A stretch of 64,000 nucleotides of DNA from Treponema brennaborense DSM 12168 (GCF_000212415.1 NC_015500.1:930001-994000), one strand, 5' to 3'; shown: positions 17,387-25,665, counted from the stretch's first letter. The notes: generated by a model not told the origin, from the letters alone. Numbers and translations are program-made.

Positions 17387-18070
17387 ATGAATCGTTTTAC
17401 ATTGATTTCATTGAGCGTAGTCGTTGCCGCCGTTCTGAGTTTTGCCGGCTGTGCTTCAAAACCCGAAGCGGTAGAACCGGAACCCAAAGAACTTACCAGT
17501 ATGGTGAAAACGGAAGTTGTTGAACATAAAGGAACTGCTCTGGGGATTACTCAGCTGCCGATATGGGTTGAAACGTATATCACCACCGGTATCCTTGGAC
17601 TTGAAAAACTGCCCGATTACACCGGTTCCTACTGCTTCGTGGGTGAACAGATCGGTACCAATCTGAACGCGGTTCAGACGTGGGCCTCTTCTTTCAACGT
17701 GTCGCGTGAAATTGCGACGACCGTTTCGAGCCGTGTTGACGCGCTGTTTACCGGTGCCGCCAGCGGTTCTCCCGAAGGAAAATACGGTACGTATTTTGAA
17801 AACGTGGTAAAAGCCGCCGCAAACGCGAATTTTTCCGGTGCGCGTAAAATCAACGACTGGTGGGTTCTCGTCCGCCGGTACGATACCGATGTGAAGAAAA
17901 AGTTTACCGACGAATACCGCGTGTACGTTCTGTATACAATCGAAAAGGACGTCCTGGATCAGCAGGTTATGTCGATGATCGACAAAGTCGCTTCCGATTC
18001 CAGCGTTACGGATGAACAGAAATCCGCGATCAACAACGTGAAAAAGATAATGGAAAGCGAAGGCTTCTGA
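17387..18070 (+). CDS. Conserved lipoprotein, unknown function
   Basis: A 227-residue predicted lipoprotein. The signal peptide ends in the spirochaetal lipobox SFAGC (Cys at about residue 22). I do not recognise the rest. It is soluble, with a possible helical part around EIATTVSSRVDALF and a central ARKINDWWVLVRRYDTD motif followed by a predicted helical C-terminus. GGAGG 6 nt before the ATG fits. The promoter may be TTGATT (17341) with TAGATA 17 nt later. It is monocistronic, followed by a long hairpin terminator. Confidence 0.75.
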   Translation: MNRFTLISLSVVVAAVLSFAGCASKPEAVEPEPKELTSMVKTEVVEHKGTALGITQLPIWVETYITTGILGLEKLPDYTGSYCFVGEQIGTNLNAVQTWASSFNVSREIATTVSSRVDALFTGAASGSPEGKYGTYFENVVKAAANANFSGARKINDWWVLVRRYDTDVKKKFTDEYRVYVLYTIEKDVLDQQVMSMIDKVASDSSVTDEQKSAINNVKKIMESEGF

Positions 18071-18100
18071 TCCGCGGAGCCGGATTTCCGGTGAAGCGTT

Positions 18101-18182
18101 AAAAGGCGGCGGCGCGAAATAGGGCTTCCGAAAGCAGGTTTTATCCGGCTTTCGGCGCATATTTCGGCGGCCGCTTTTTTTA
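18101..18182 (+). terminator. Long hairpin terminator after lipoprotein gene
   Basis: The outer arms AAAGGCGGCGGC.GCGAAATA and TATTTCGGCGGCCGC pair imperfectly, a second hairpin (CTTCCGAAAGC / GGCTTTCGG) sits inside, and a run of T follows. Confidence 0.65.
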
Positions 18183-18318
18183 TTCATTCCGGTCAATCGC
18201 TCCGCGGCCGGCGTCTTTTTTGCGTTATGGGGCAGATGATTAAAAAAAATGCTGGTAAAAATACAGATATGTGATATAATTGGATAAATATATTAAAAAG
18301 TGACAGGGGAATTGTACG

Positions 18319-19167
18319 ATGAATGAAGACGACTCACTGATGGATCGTGTGCTTGATTTTATCAGCGAAACGGCTGTTTATGAATCTGCGGCGGCAGCTT
18401 GCAGAATTGGGTATGCCGTTCCGGGCGGAAATTCCGGTTCACTGATGAGTTTTTCCCATCTGCTTGAAAAGTTCGTACATCTTGATTTTACCGAAGACGA
18501 AGCAATCCGCCACTGGGAGCGAATCCTGCTGGTGGCGCAGCAGCTCGAACGGAAGCTGGGGCAGCACGTAAGCGCCTATCTGGCTATCGTCGATTATTTT
18601 ACTTCGGCGGAACATGTGTTCGATTCTCCGGTACTTATCGAAGTTCACGTACTCCGCAAAACGGAGGAACTGGCGATGCTGGACGGTTTAACCGGTGCTT
18701 TTAACCGGCGGTATATGGATGTCGCCTTGAAAAAGGAACTGAATCGGAGTACCCGTTACGGAAAGCAGTTTTCGCTTATCATTCTCGATATCGATGATTT
18801 TAAACGGCTGAACGATACGTACGGACACGAAGTAGGCGATATCGTTCTACAGGAATTTTCGGATGCCGCCAGAAGCGCCATACGGGAAGAGGACGTTTTT
18901 TGCCGGTACGGCGGGGAAGAATTTTTGGTTATTCTGCCGGAAACCGACACTTCCGGGGCGTACGTATTGGCGGAACGGATCAGACATCAGCTGGAAAGCG
19001 CGGCCATTCACGAAACGTACGGAATCACGTTTTCTGCGGGAACGGTTACGTATCCCGATTATGCGGATAATTCGGCCGATTTACTGCGGAGAGTTGACCG
19101 CGCGCTGTATCAGGCGAAGTTCAACGGTAAAAATCAGACTGTGTCGGCTGTCGCTGATACTCTATAA
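18319..19167 (+). CDS. Diguanylate cyclase (GGDEF domain)
   Basis: A 282-residue cytoplasmic protein with no membrane segment. Residues ~1-115 are helical and match no sensory domain I recognise. Residues ~120-280 are a GGDEF domain: ARYG-type start MLDGLTGAFNRRYMD, LDIDDFKRLNDTYGHEVGD, and the active signature GGEEF in CRYGGEEFLVIL. It would make cyclic di-GMP from two GTP. There is no RxxD inhibitory site obvious before GGEEF. AGGGGA lies upstream of the ATG. An HD-GYP-like protein is 6.6 kb away. Confidence 0.92.
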   Translation: MNEDDSLMDRVLDFISETAVYESAAAACRIGYAVPGGNSGSLMSFSHLLEKFVHLDFTEDEAIRHWERILLVAQQLERKLGQHVSAYLAIVDYFTSAEHVFDSPVLIEVHVLRKTEELAMLDGLTGAFNRRYMDVALKKELNRSTRYGKQFSLIILDIDDFKRLNDTYGHEVGDIVLQEFSDAARSAIREEDVFCRYGGEEFLVILPETDTSGAYVLAERIRHQLESAAIHETYGITFSAGTVTYPDYADNSADLLRRVDRALYQAKFNGKNQTVSAVADTL

Positions 19168-19256
19168 GCTGCGGAAGCGGTCTCCCGGTTCCGCATTGCA
19201 CAAACCCCGATTTCAGGCTATACTGAATCCATATTTAACGTATATAAGGATTCTGT

Positions 19257-20366
19257 ATGGCTATAAATTGCGGTATCGTCGGATTGCCGAACGTCGGTAA
19301 ATCCACCATTTTTTCAGCGTTAACTTCTGCTCCCGCGGAAGCGGCGAATTATCCGTTCTGCACGATAAATCCGAACGTCGGAATCGTCGATCTGCCCGAT
19401 GCCCGGCTCGATTTTTTGGCGAAAACGTTTGAAACCAAACGCAAAGTTCCCGCAACGGTCGAATTCGTCGATATAGCGGGATTGGTAAAAGGCGCTTCAA
19501 AAGGCGAAGGGCTGGGCAATCAGTTTTTGGCTCATATCCGTGAAGTCGGCGTTATCGCGCACGTCGTACGCTGCTTCGACAACCCCGACATCATTCACGT
19601 GAACAATAAAATCGATCCGGCCGACGATATTGAAACGATCAATATGGAACTTGCATTTGCGGATTTGGATACGGTCGATAAACGGATCGAAAAAGCAAAC
19701 CGTTCGGCGCGCGTTATGGGAAAAGATGAACAGAAAAAGGCTGCGGTCGTGCTCGGTGCGCTGAATAAGATAAAACCGCTGCTTGAAAACGGCGAAGGTG
19801 CGCGCAAAGCCGAACTGTCCGACGATGAAAAGCTTGCCGTGTACGATTGCCATCTTATTACGATGAAGCCGCTCATGTACGTCTGTAACGTGGATGAAGA
19901 CGGTATCAAAAACGGCAGCCCGTACGTGGACACCGTCAGAAAAATTGCGGAAACTCAGGGATCCGATGTGGTCGTCATCTGCGGTAAGTTCGAGTCCGAA
20001 CTTGCAGATATGGAAAGTCCGGAAGAAAAGCTCGAATTTCTTGCGGAAATCGGACTGAAAGAATCCGGGCTTACCACGCTGGCTCGCGCAGCGTATCATC
20101 TTATGGGATTGCGGACGTTTTTTACCGCCGGTGCCGACGAGTGCCGCGCCTGGACCATTCACGCCGGCGATACGGCGCCGAACGCCGCCGGAGTCATTCA
20201 CACCGATTTTGAAAAAGGTTTTATCAAAGCCGAAGTGTACCGATACGAAGACCTCGTTGAATACGGTACGGAAGCGAAAATCCGTGAAGCGGGAAAATAC
20301 CGTGTCGAAGGCAAGGAGTATACCGTACAGGACGGCGACGTGATGTTCTTTAAATTCAACGTGTAG
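19257..20366 (+). CDS. ychF: Redox-regulated ATPase YchF (Obg-like)
   Basis: A 369-residue OLA1/YchF P-loop protein. G1 is GLPNVGKSTIFSAL, G3 DIAGLVKGASKGEGLGN, and the ATP-specific N-x-x-E-type G4 follows in VCNVDEDG. The C-terminal TGS-like domain ends with the family-typical VQDGDVMFFKFNV. YchF binds ribosomes and is linked to the oxidative stress response. AAGGA precedes the ATG. The next gene, 8 nt downstream, is a broken HAD phosphatase. Confidence 0.95.
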   Translation: MAINCGIVGLPNVGKSTIFSALTSAPAEAANYPFCTINPNVGIVDLPDARLDFLAKTFETKRKVPATVEFVDIAGLVKGASKGEGLGNQFLAHIREVGVIAHVVRCFDNPDIIHVNNKIDPADDIETINMELAFADLDTVDKRIEKANRSARVMGKDEQKKAAVVLGALNKIKPLLENGEGARKAELSDDEKLAVYDCHLITMKPLMYVCNVDEDGIKNGSPYVDTVRKIAETQGSDVVVICGKFESELADMESPEEKLEFLAEIGLKESGLTTLARAAYHLMGLRTFFTAGADECRAWTIHAGDTAPNAAGVIHTDFEKGFIKAEVYRYEDLVEYGTEAKIREAGKYRVEGKEYTVQDGDVMFFKFNV

Positions 20367-20374
20367 GGAGCGCA

Positions 20375-20753
20375 ATGTCGCGGATTACGCATGCCGTTTG
20401 GGATTGGAACGGAACGTTATTTATGATATCGATCTTTGTATCGAAACGATAAACGGTATTTTAGAAGAACAGAATCTCGATAAAATAAAGATGAATATAG
20501 AAAAAAAATTCTGTTTTCCTATTATTCGATACTATAAAAATCTCGGTTTGGATGTCTCCGGTTATAATTTTGAAAAATTGGCGCAGAAATATATCGAACG
20601 GTATCAGACGAAAAGTGCGCAGTGTAGGCTGGTTCATCATGCCGAACGAGTGTTGGAACACTTGAAAATAGAGGTGTGGTGCAAATCATAGTGTCGGCTT
20701 CAAAATTGGAGCTACTGAAAGCACCAGTATGCGATACGGATATTTTTGAATAA
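20375..20753 (+). pseudogene. HAD-superfamily phosphatase pseudogene, two frameshifts and truncated
   Basis: Starting at ATG 20375 after GGGAG, the frame reads MSRITHAVWDWNGTLF, the HAD motif I of a phosphoglycolate-phosphatase-like enzyme. It then shifts. Adding one G after 20422 restores DDIDLCIETINGILEEQN and continues to VLEHLK. A second single-base loss in the A-run near 20665-20668 breaks the frame; correcting it gives NRGVVQIIVSASKLELLK (motif II region) and then a stop at 20751-20753. The second half, with motifs III and IV, is missing. Intact relatives are about 210-220 residues; only about 126 remain. The 97-residue open frame inside (20398-20691) is a fragment of this decayed gene. 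Confidence 0.85.
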
Positions 20754-20829
20754 TAATCCTCTTTTTATGCACGATTTGTTTTATTGCGTACCATAACTGA
20801 TACGGACTTGCGTCCGGGAGTGTTACGGT

Positions 20830-21906
20830 ATGAAAAATGAAACGAAAATCATCTGTTCCGTTGTATGGTTTTGCGGAGTCGTGATATGCGCGTTGCTTTC
20901 ACTTACGGCGGTTTCGCTGCTCCTGTACGGCTGCGGCGCTCTGGTGCCGGGAGAAACCGGGAACTCCGGGACTGATATCCGCGTCGTCAGCTGGAACGTG
21001 CAGACTTTTTTTGACGCGCAGACGGCCGGCACCGAATACGGGGAATTCCGCGGACCGAACACGGCGTGGTCGCTTGCAAAGTATACCGCCCGCTTGGAGC
21101 GGTTGTGCGGCGCTATAAAACGGCTGGATGCGGATATTCTCGTGCTTCAGGAAATCGAAAACGAATCGGTTTTGCGTGATATCGTTAATTTTCTTGCGTC
21201 GGACAATACGTACCGATACGTATGTTTTGCCGCAGACGGAGACGGAGCGATCGGCTGCGGCGTTTTGTCCCGTCTGCCGGTTGTATCCGGTACGGTTCAT
21301 CAAGTCGATTCCCGTATACACGGCGTACAGCCGTCCCTTCGGCCGCTTTTGGAAATTACCGTTTCAAATACGGCGGACGTTCCCGTGTGTGTGCTGCTGA
21401 TCTGCCATTGGAAATCAAAAGCCGGCGGAAGCGACGCCGCCGCTGTCTGGCAAGCGGCGCAGGAACGTCTTGCGGCGATCCGTGCGGCGGAACTGCTGTA
21501 CGCCGTGCTGCCGGCGGATGAAAATCGCCTGCCGGTCGTGCTGTGCGGTGATTTTAATCGGGATATCGGAGAATTTACCGAAGACGGCGCAGACGGCCGG
21601 GCGGTGTGTATGGACGGTGTTTCCCTTAAAAGCGGCTGGCTTTCTTTTTCTTCCGCAGATACCGGGGCGGGAAGTTATTTTTATCGGAATAATTGGGAAA
21701 AAATAGATCATTTTTTTATAGCCGGTGCCATCGATTTCGTTGATTTTAAAGCCGAATCGGACGGTCCGTGGAGCCGGCTTTCTGATACCGGTGTTCTCGT
21801 TCCTTTTAGATACGAATTATGGAACGGACAAGGGTATTCCGATCATTTTCCCATAGCGGCGACCTTCCGCATATCAGGCCGGCAGAAACAAAACGGGTCG
21901 CATTGA
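20830..21906 (+). CDS. Endonuclease/exonuclease/phosphatase-fold lipoprotein
   Basis: A 358-residue protein with an N-terminal hydrophobic segment ending in the lipobox-like LLLYGC (Cys about residue 36), then an EEP (DNase I / Mg-dependent phosphatase) domain. The family motifs are present in order: VSWNVQTFFDAQ, ILVLQEIENESVL, ICHWKSKAGG, LCGDFNRDIGEF, WEKIDHFF and GYSDHFPIAATF. It would be a Mg-dependent hydrolase of nucleic acid or a phosphate ester at the periplasmic face. The substrate cannot be told from sequence. Confidence 0.85.
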   Translation: MKNETKIICSVVWFCGVVICALLSLTAVSLLLYGCGALVPGETGNSGTDIRVVSWNVQTFFDAQTAGTEYGEFRGPNTAWSLAKYTARLERLCGAIKRLDADILVLQEIENESVLRDIVNFLASDNTYRYVCFAADGDGAIGCGVLSRLPVVSGTVHQVDSRIHGVQPSLRPLLEITVSNTADVPVCVLLICHWKSKAGGSDAAAVWQAAQERLAAIRAAELLYAVLPADENRLPVVLCGDFNRDIGEFTEDGADGRAVCMDGVSLKSGWLSFSSADTGAGSYFYRNNWEKIDHFFIAGAIDFVDFKAESDGPWSRLSDTGVLVPFRYELWNGQGYSDHFPIAATFRISGRQKQNGSH

Positions 21907-21991
21907 CCGTAGCGGTGAAATATGCAATAATGACGTATACGAATAGCAAAGCAGCTTTCCGAAACTGCTTTTATATTACCGGAGGTTTTTC

Positions 21992-22222
21992 ATGGTTGCA
22001 ATGATTGTAGGTATTGTTTTAATTGCTTTTACCGTATTTGCTGCAATTCCCGGAGGGCTTGCATGGGGTGCCGATATTATTACGTTCCTTAAAGGCTGTG
22101 CTCCCGTTTTAACCGCGTTTATCGGTTTGATAGCGATTTTTATCGGAATTGCCGATTTGAAAGATAAAAAAGAAGCAAAAAAAGAAGAAGCAGCAGCTCG
22201 GGATCAGGAAAGCCGGAAATAA
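21992..22222 (+). CDS. Small membrane protein, unknown function
   Basis: A 76-residue protein with two predicted hydrophobic segments (about residues 3-24 and 36-58) and a highly charged C-terminal tail (DLKDKKEAKKEEAAARDQESRK). GGAGG six nt before the ATG supports it as a real gene, and a terminator follows. No family is recognised. Confidence 0.65.
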   Translation: MVAMIVGIVLIAFTVFAAIPGGLAWGADIITFLKGCAPVLTAFIGLIAIFIGIADLKDKKEAKKEEAAARDQESRK

Positions 22223-22243
22223 AAGGTTTACGGATTCCGTTTC

Positions 22244-22277
22244 GGCCGGACGCACTGGATGCGGTCCGGCTTTTTTT
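22244..22277 (+). terminator. Terminator of the small membrane protein gene
   Basis: The stem GCCGGACGCA / TGCGGTCCGGC is followed by seven T. Confidence 0.85.
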
Positions 22278-22296
22278 ATGCAGTTTCAGGTAAATA

Positions 22297-22328
22297 AAAA
22301 AAGACTGAATCTTGCAGATTCAGTCTTT
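22297..22328 (-). terminator. Terminator of tRNA-Asn
   Basis: AAAGACTGAATC and GATTCAGTCTTT are perfect arms of a short-loop hairpin. On the minus strand it ends in a T-run, just after the tRNA-Asn 3' end. Confidence 0.85.
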
Positions 22329-22330
22329 AA

Positions 22331-22403
22331 CGCCCCCTGCTGGGCTTGAACCAGCGACAAACGGATTAACAGTCCGTTGCTCTACCAACTGAGCTAAGGG
22401 AGC
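22331..22403 (-). tRNA. tRNA-Asn (anticodon GTT)
   Basis: On the minus strand a 73-nt cloverleaf starts GCTCCCT and closes with AGGGGGC plus discriminator G. The D arm is GCTCAGTTGGTAGAGC, the anticodon loop CTGTTAA gives GTT, and the T arm is GCTGG-TTCAAGC-CCAGC. CCA is not encoded. Confidence 0.95.
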
Positions 22404-22428
22404 AACATTCGTTGCCGAACGTATGATG

Positions 22429-22457
22429 ATATTATAGTTTTTCCGAAAAAAAGTCAA
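22429..22457 (-). promoter_or_regulatory. tRNA-Asn promoter
   Basis: The minus strand reads TTGACT (22452-22457), then TATAATAT. As TAATAT (22429-22434) the spacer is 17 nt, identical in layout to the tRNA-Val promoter. Confidence 0.7.
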
Positions 22458-22518
22458 GAGGCCGTATGAAAAATATCGGATACCGTACGTAAAACGAATC
22501 AGTAAACGGCCGCCGTTT

Positions 22519-23178
22519 TTATGACGGCGTACATTCCGTCAGACCGGCGGGAGTGAGCAGATGGGTAAGCGGTATGTCGAGTTCGGTAACGGGAATAAAG
22601 TTCCGTATTTGCATGGTAAAACAGGCGCCGACCAATGCCGACGGCTGCCGGTCCGCAGCGTTGCATCTGTATATTTTTTCAAGATAGCGGTCGTAATATC
22701 CCTTGCCGTGGCCCAATCTGGATCCGCTGCGGGTAAAGGCAAGTCCGGGAACGATCACAACCGTTTTAACGGGAAACAGTGAGGGATCTATGCGCTGCAG
22801 CGAGCAGGGCGGCTCGTAAATTCCGTAACCGCCTTTTTGCAGTTGCGCTTCCGCAGGTATGTCCGGCTTCAGAATGTAAAAATCCATGTCGTTTGTTCCC
22901 GGTATCGTCCGCGGCAGTGCGACCGTTTTTCCGTCGCGCCGCGCCGATTCCATCAGAAGCGCCGTATCGATTTCAGTTTCCGCTGCCGCGTATACACAAA
23001 GCGTCCGGGCCGCCGCATAGAGAGCGGAATGCACAAAAAGATCTGCGGCCGCTGCACTTTCCCGTTCCCGCGCGGCGCGGTTTTGCCGATATACGTTCAA
23101 CTGTGCCCGCATTTCCGTACGGAGCTTCGTTTTCTCGGCTGCGATTGTTTTCTCGTTTTTTCCCGATTCAGTTTTCAT
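22519..23178 (-). CDS. 5-formyltetrahydrofolate cyclo-ligase
   Basis: A 219-residue MTHFS family protein that converts 5-formyl-THF to 5,10-methenyl-THF with ATP. Seen: the basic N-terminal LRTEMRAQLN, CVYAAAETEIDT, DFYILKPD, and the ATP-binding loop GSRLGHGKGYYDRYL near residue 155. Its ATG overlaps the stop of the upstream hydrogenase-like gene (ATGA), so it is the last gene of that operon. The link between folate salvage and the redox cassette may only be transcriptional. Confidence 0.92.
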   Translation of the reverse strand: MKTESGKNEKTIAAEKTKLRTEMRAQLNVYRQNRAARERESAAAADLFVHSALYAAARTLCVYAAAETEIDTALLMESARRDGKTVALPRTIPGTNDMDFYILKPDIPAEAQLQKGGYGIYEPPCSLQRIDPSLFPVKTVVIVPGLAFTRSGSRLGHGKGYYDRYLEKIYRCNAADRQPSALVGACFTMQIRNFIPVTELDIPLTHLLTPAGLTECTPS

Positions 23179-24566
23179 TTGCCGCCACCGTTTTTCTGTC
23201 CGAACAGCAGCGTTTCGTATTGCGCTTTCATAATGGTAACGCAGTCTTCTTTTGCTGCGTTGCCGCGTACGATGTCTTCAGCCAGTGCGCGGCAATTCGG
23301 TGCGCCGCATGAACCGCAGTCAAGACCGGGCAGTTCGTCGATTATCCGTTCCATTTTTTCGAGCATGGCGCGCGCTTTTGAAAAATCCGCATCCAGAATA
23401 CGTCCGGGCCGCGGCGGTATGTCCCGGCTGAACGTGATTTTTTCCTGTTGTCCGGGTTGTAGAATTGTCGCCGGTTTTTGGTCGGAAACCGGTTCCGGCG
23501 GTGTTTGTCCGGTTTGCTGCTGTTGCCCGGAGTGCCGGCCGTGTGCCTCAGCGTGCGCGGTTTGCTGCAGACGGTTTCTGATAATAGCCTGCGCTTCAGG
23601 TACGCACGTTATGTTGAGCGGTCCGCCGAGACAGCCGCCGTTGCAGGCGGCGATTTCCGCAAACTCGTACACGCTGAATAATCCGGCTTCAATGGCTTCC
23701 AATGCGGAAATGGCCTGGGGAATTCCGCCGGCTGAAATCCAGGCTGTCCGCCGCATATCGGAAAGACATTCCGATTCGCCGCTTTCTTTGCTCCACACGG
23801 TGGTATTCCGGATAGTTTCGTGCCGTCGTCGGCCGGCGTCCGGATCGGTTTCGGGGTGTGAATCCGGTTCCGCCGCGTTTTTTTTCAGCGCGGAAAGGAT
23901 TGCGATGTATAACGTGCCGACGGAAAACGAGCCGTCTATTTGCGAACCGTCGTATCCGAGCGGCACGCGCGCCGCAGTCATTTTTGCGGGGCAGGGGGAA
24001 ATCAGATAGATTTTGCTGCCCGGCGGCAGCGTTTTTCTTGCCCGGCGCGCGGTTACTTCCACCGGCGGCAGCACCGGCAGCAAATTTTCTATCAGACTCG
24101 GAAATCTGATCTGAATCAGCTTGATAACGGCGGGACACGATGAGGAGATGACGGGATGCGGCGGATTTTCCGTCCGTGCAAGAAATTCCGCCGTCGCGCG
24201 CGTTACGGTTTCCGTGTCGTCGGCAACGTCGAACACGTCGGTAAACCCGATGTTCCGCACGGCGTCTCTGATCATGTCCGCCGTATATTTAACCGGAAAT
24301 TGTCCGTAAAACGACGGAGTCAGCAGCGCCGCCCGCCGCCGCCCCTTCTGCAATTCGGCTATATCGAGCGACGCGGCGTATTTCGCCTTATTCGGACAAT
24401 GGCGGATACATTCTCCGCAGTCTATGCAGCGCTCTTCCATGATAACCGCTTTGCCGTTTCTGACGCGGATAGCTTCTGCCGGACAACCGGTAACGCAGAT
24501 AGTGCAGCCTTTGCACATATGCGAATATAATCCGACTGAATGGAATGCCGACGAATGTGTTTTCAT
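23175..24566 (-). CDS. Putative sensory [FeFe]-hydrogenase-fold protein
   Basis: A 463-residue iron-sulfur protein. Residues ~15-62 hold two [4Fe-4S] motifs (CKGCTICVTGCP and CIDCGECIRHCP). Residues ~80-330 form the H-cluster fold: L1 is SSSCPAV instead of TSCCPGW, L2 is SPCPAKM, L3 is ACNGGCLGG. The four cluster-ligating Cys are kept, but the proton-transfer Cys of L1 is Ser. After a Gln/Pro linker, residues ~395-450 carry CGSCGAPNC...C, an RnfB-type [4Fe-4S] domain. The missing catalytic Cys and the neighbours (RsbT-like ATPase, DRTGG protein) fit group C/D sensory hydrogenases rather than a catalytic enzyme. It overlaps both neighbours by 4 nt. Confidence 0.82.
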   Translation of the reverse strand: MKTHSSAFHSVGLYSHMCKGCTICVTGCPAEAIRVRNGKAVIMEERCIDCGECIRHCPNKAKYAASLDIAELQKGRRRAALLTPSFYGQFPVKYTADMIRDAVRNIGFTDVFDVADDTETVTRATAEFLARTENPPHPVISSSCPAVIKLIQIRFPSLIENLLPVLPPVEVTARRARKTLPPGSKIYLISPCPAKMTAARVPLGYDGSQIDGSFSVGTLYIAILSALKKNAAEPDSHPETDPDAGRRRHETIRNTTVWSKESGESECLSDMRRTAWISAGGIPQAISALEAIEAGLFSVYEFAEIAACNGGCLGGPLNITCVPEAQAIIRNRLQQTAHAEAHGRHSGQQQQTGQTPPEPVSDQKPATILQPGQQEKITFSRDIPPRPGRILDADFSKARAMLEKMERIIDELPGLDCGSCGAPNCRALAEDIVRGNAAKEDCVTIMKAQYETLLFGQKNGGGK

Positions 24567-25006
24567 ACGGCGGTGTCTCCGTCTGCCTGATGTTCGGCAA
24601 TATTGATTTTCATGGTTACCGTCGTTCCCTTGTCCGGACTGCTTTCAACGGACAGAAAATCGGAATTCCGCTTCATATTCGGAAGTCCCATTCCCGCGCC
24701 GAAGCCGAGTCCCTGTACCAGTTCAGGCGCCGTTGAAAACCCTTCCTGCATGGCTTGTTCTATATCGGCAATGCCGGGGCCGTGATCTTTCATTGTGATT
24801 ATGATCTGCGTGTCCGTAATTTCTATAAATGCTTCTCCGCCGCCTGCATGAATGACCATATTGATTTCCGCTTCGTACATTGCGACCGCAGTCCGCTTGA
24901 CGACCGGGGCGGGAAGTCCCAGCTGCTGCAGCTTCTTTTTGATTTCTGCCGAAGCCGTTCCTGCCTGAGAAAAATCTGTTCCTGATACAACGTAATGGAA
25001 TATCAT
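24563..25006 (-). CDS. RsbT/RsbW-like GHKL ATPase (switch kinase)
   Basis: A 147-residue single GHKL ATPase domain without a histidine phospho-acceptor domain. Seen: N box YEAEINMVIHAGG, G1 DHGPGIADIEQA, G2 LGFGAGMGLPNM and the ending GTTVTMKI. This matches RsbT-like anti-sigma/serine kinases, which act on a partner protein. Its stop overlaps the start of the hydrogenase-like gene. It follows the DRTGG gene by 20 nt. I see no clear ribosome site, so translation may be coupled. Confidence 0.85.
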   Translation of the reverse strand: MIFHYVVSGTDFSQAGTASAEIKKKLQQLGLPAPVVKRTAVAMYEAEINMVIHAGGGEAFIEITDTQIIITMKDHGPGIADIEQAMQEGFSTAPELVQGLGFGAGMGLPNMKRNSDFLSVESSPDKGTTVTMKINIAEHQADGDTAV

Positions 25007-25026
25007 ATGCAGTTCGGCCCGGAATT

Positions 25027-25374
25027 TTATTCCTGGGTTCCCGAAAGCCCTTCCCGGTAGAGTATGCCGCAGGCGGTAAACATCGGCAAATCCGTCTGCA
25101 TCAATACGATGTCCATTTCACCCGCCAGTTTTATCATTTCTTCGTTCGGTTTTTTCCCCCGGACGAAGCATACCGCTTTTATGTCCATGAGATTGGCCGT
25201 GCGCACAACCTGTACGTTGATCAGTCCGGTCAAAAGCATTCCCTGTCCGTGAAAAAACGCCATAACGTCGCTCATCATGTCGGAACCGCAGGCGGAAACG
25301 ATTTCCGTGTCGCTCAGCGATGTCCCGCTTACAATTCGGGCTTGTATATAATCTGCGGCCTGCCGTATGGTCAT
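25027..25374 (-). CDS. DRTGG-domain protein
   Basis: A 115-residue protein resembling the DRTGG domain found near hydrogenase and phosphotransacetylase regulatory modules. Seen: MTIRQAADYIQARIVSG, ACGSDMMSDVMAF, GLINVQVVRTANLMD, AVCFVRGKKPNEEMIKLA and VLMQTDLPMFTACGILY. A start at ATG 25374 is chosen since AAGGAGG lies 5 nt before it; an in-frame ATG 18 nt upstream would place the ribosome site inside the gene. It heads the four-gene operon DRTGG - ATPase - hydrogenase-like - cyclo-ligase. Confidence 0.78.
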   Translation of the reverse strand: MTIRQAADYIQARIVSGTSLSDTEIVSACGSDMMSDVMAFFHGQGMLLTGLINVQVVRTANLMDIKAVCFVRGKKPNEEMIKLAGEMDIVLMQTDLPMFTACGILYREGLSGTQE

Positions 25375-25409
25375 AGCAGCCTCCTTTTTCATTCAGCATA
25401 CTGCTTTTG

Positions 25410-25438
25410 ATGATACCATGAATTCCATACGCGGGCAA
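25410..25438 (-). promoter_or_regulatory. Promoter of the hydrogenase-like cassette
   Basis: On the minus strand TTGCCC (25433-25438), a 17-nt spacer and TATCAT (25410-25415) precede the DRTGG gene by about 35 nt. Confidence 0.5.
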
Positions 25439-25559
25439 GAAAAAATCTAAAGTTTTCAAACGGGTATCCGATATTTATACTGTAAGACATATAAAACCGA
25501 CGGCGGTATTCGACATCCAGACGCCGTCGGTTCTGTATTGTTTTACGGTTTCGTAAGGG
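25439..25559. other. Intergenic stretch with a GC-rich inverted repeat
   Basis: The 373-nt gap between the DRTGG gene and the HD-GYP-like gene has no credible gene. This part holds the repeat ACCGACGGCG ... CGCCGTCGGT around 25498-25532, a possible weak terminator. The rest of the gap contains the cassette promoter on one side and a structured leader on the other. Confidence 0.4.
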
Positions 25560-25665
25560 GCTGTCGAAAAGACTGTCCGGAATATGATACGGTGCACGCG
25601 CTGCGTGCGAATCGCGTTCATGCTCCGGTCTGTGGTTACGCCTTTTCAGACAGCTTCTTTTTTTT
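25560..25665 (+). ncRNA. Candidate structured leader RNA upstream of the HD-GYP-like gene
   Basis: Arms GCTGTCGAAAAG (25560-25571) and CTTTTCAGACAGC (25642-25654) close a ~70-nt structured interior that includes a clean hairpin GCACGC-GCT-GCGTGC (25594-25608). A T-run at 25655-25665 follows directly. This is the layout of a terminator or attenuator ending ~80 nt before the HD-GYP-like ATG. It matches no riboswitch class I know. It could be a small RNA gene or a decayed element. Confidence 0.35.

Noticed and set aside
20398-20691. Stand-alone 97-residue gene
   Set aside because: It is the middle part of a HAD phosphatase pseudogene: the true start lies at 20375 in another frame, and the end is also out of frame.
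25560-25665. Cyclic di-GMP riboswitch in front of the HD-GYP-like gene
   Set aside because: The conserved core motifs of class I or II are not found; only a generic hairpin with a T-run is seen.
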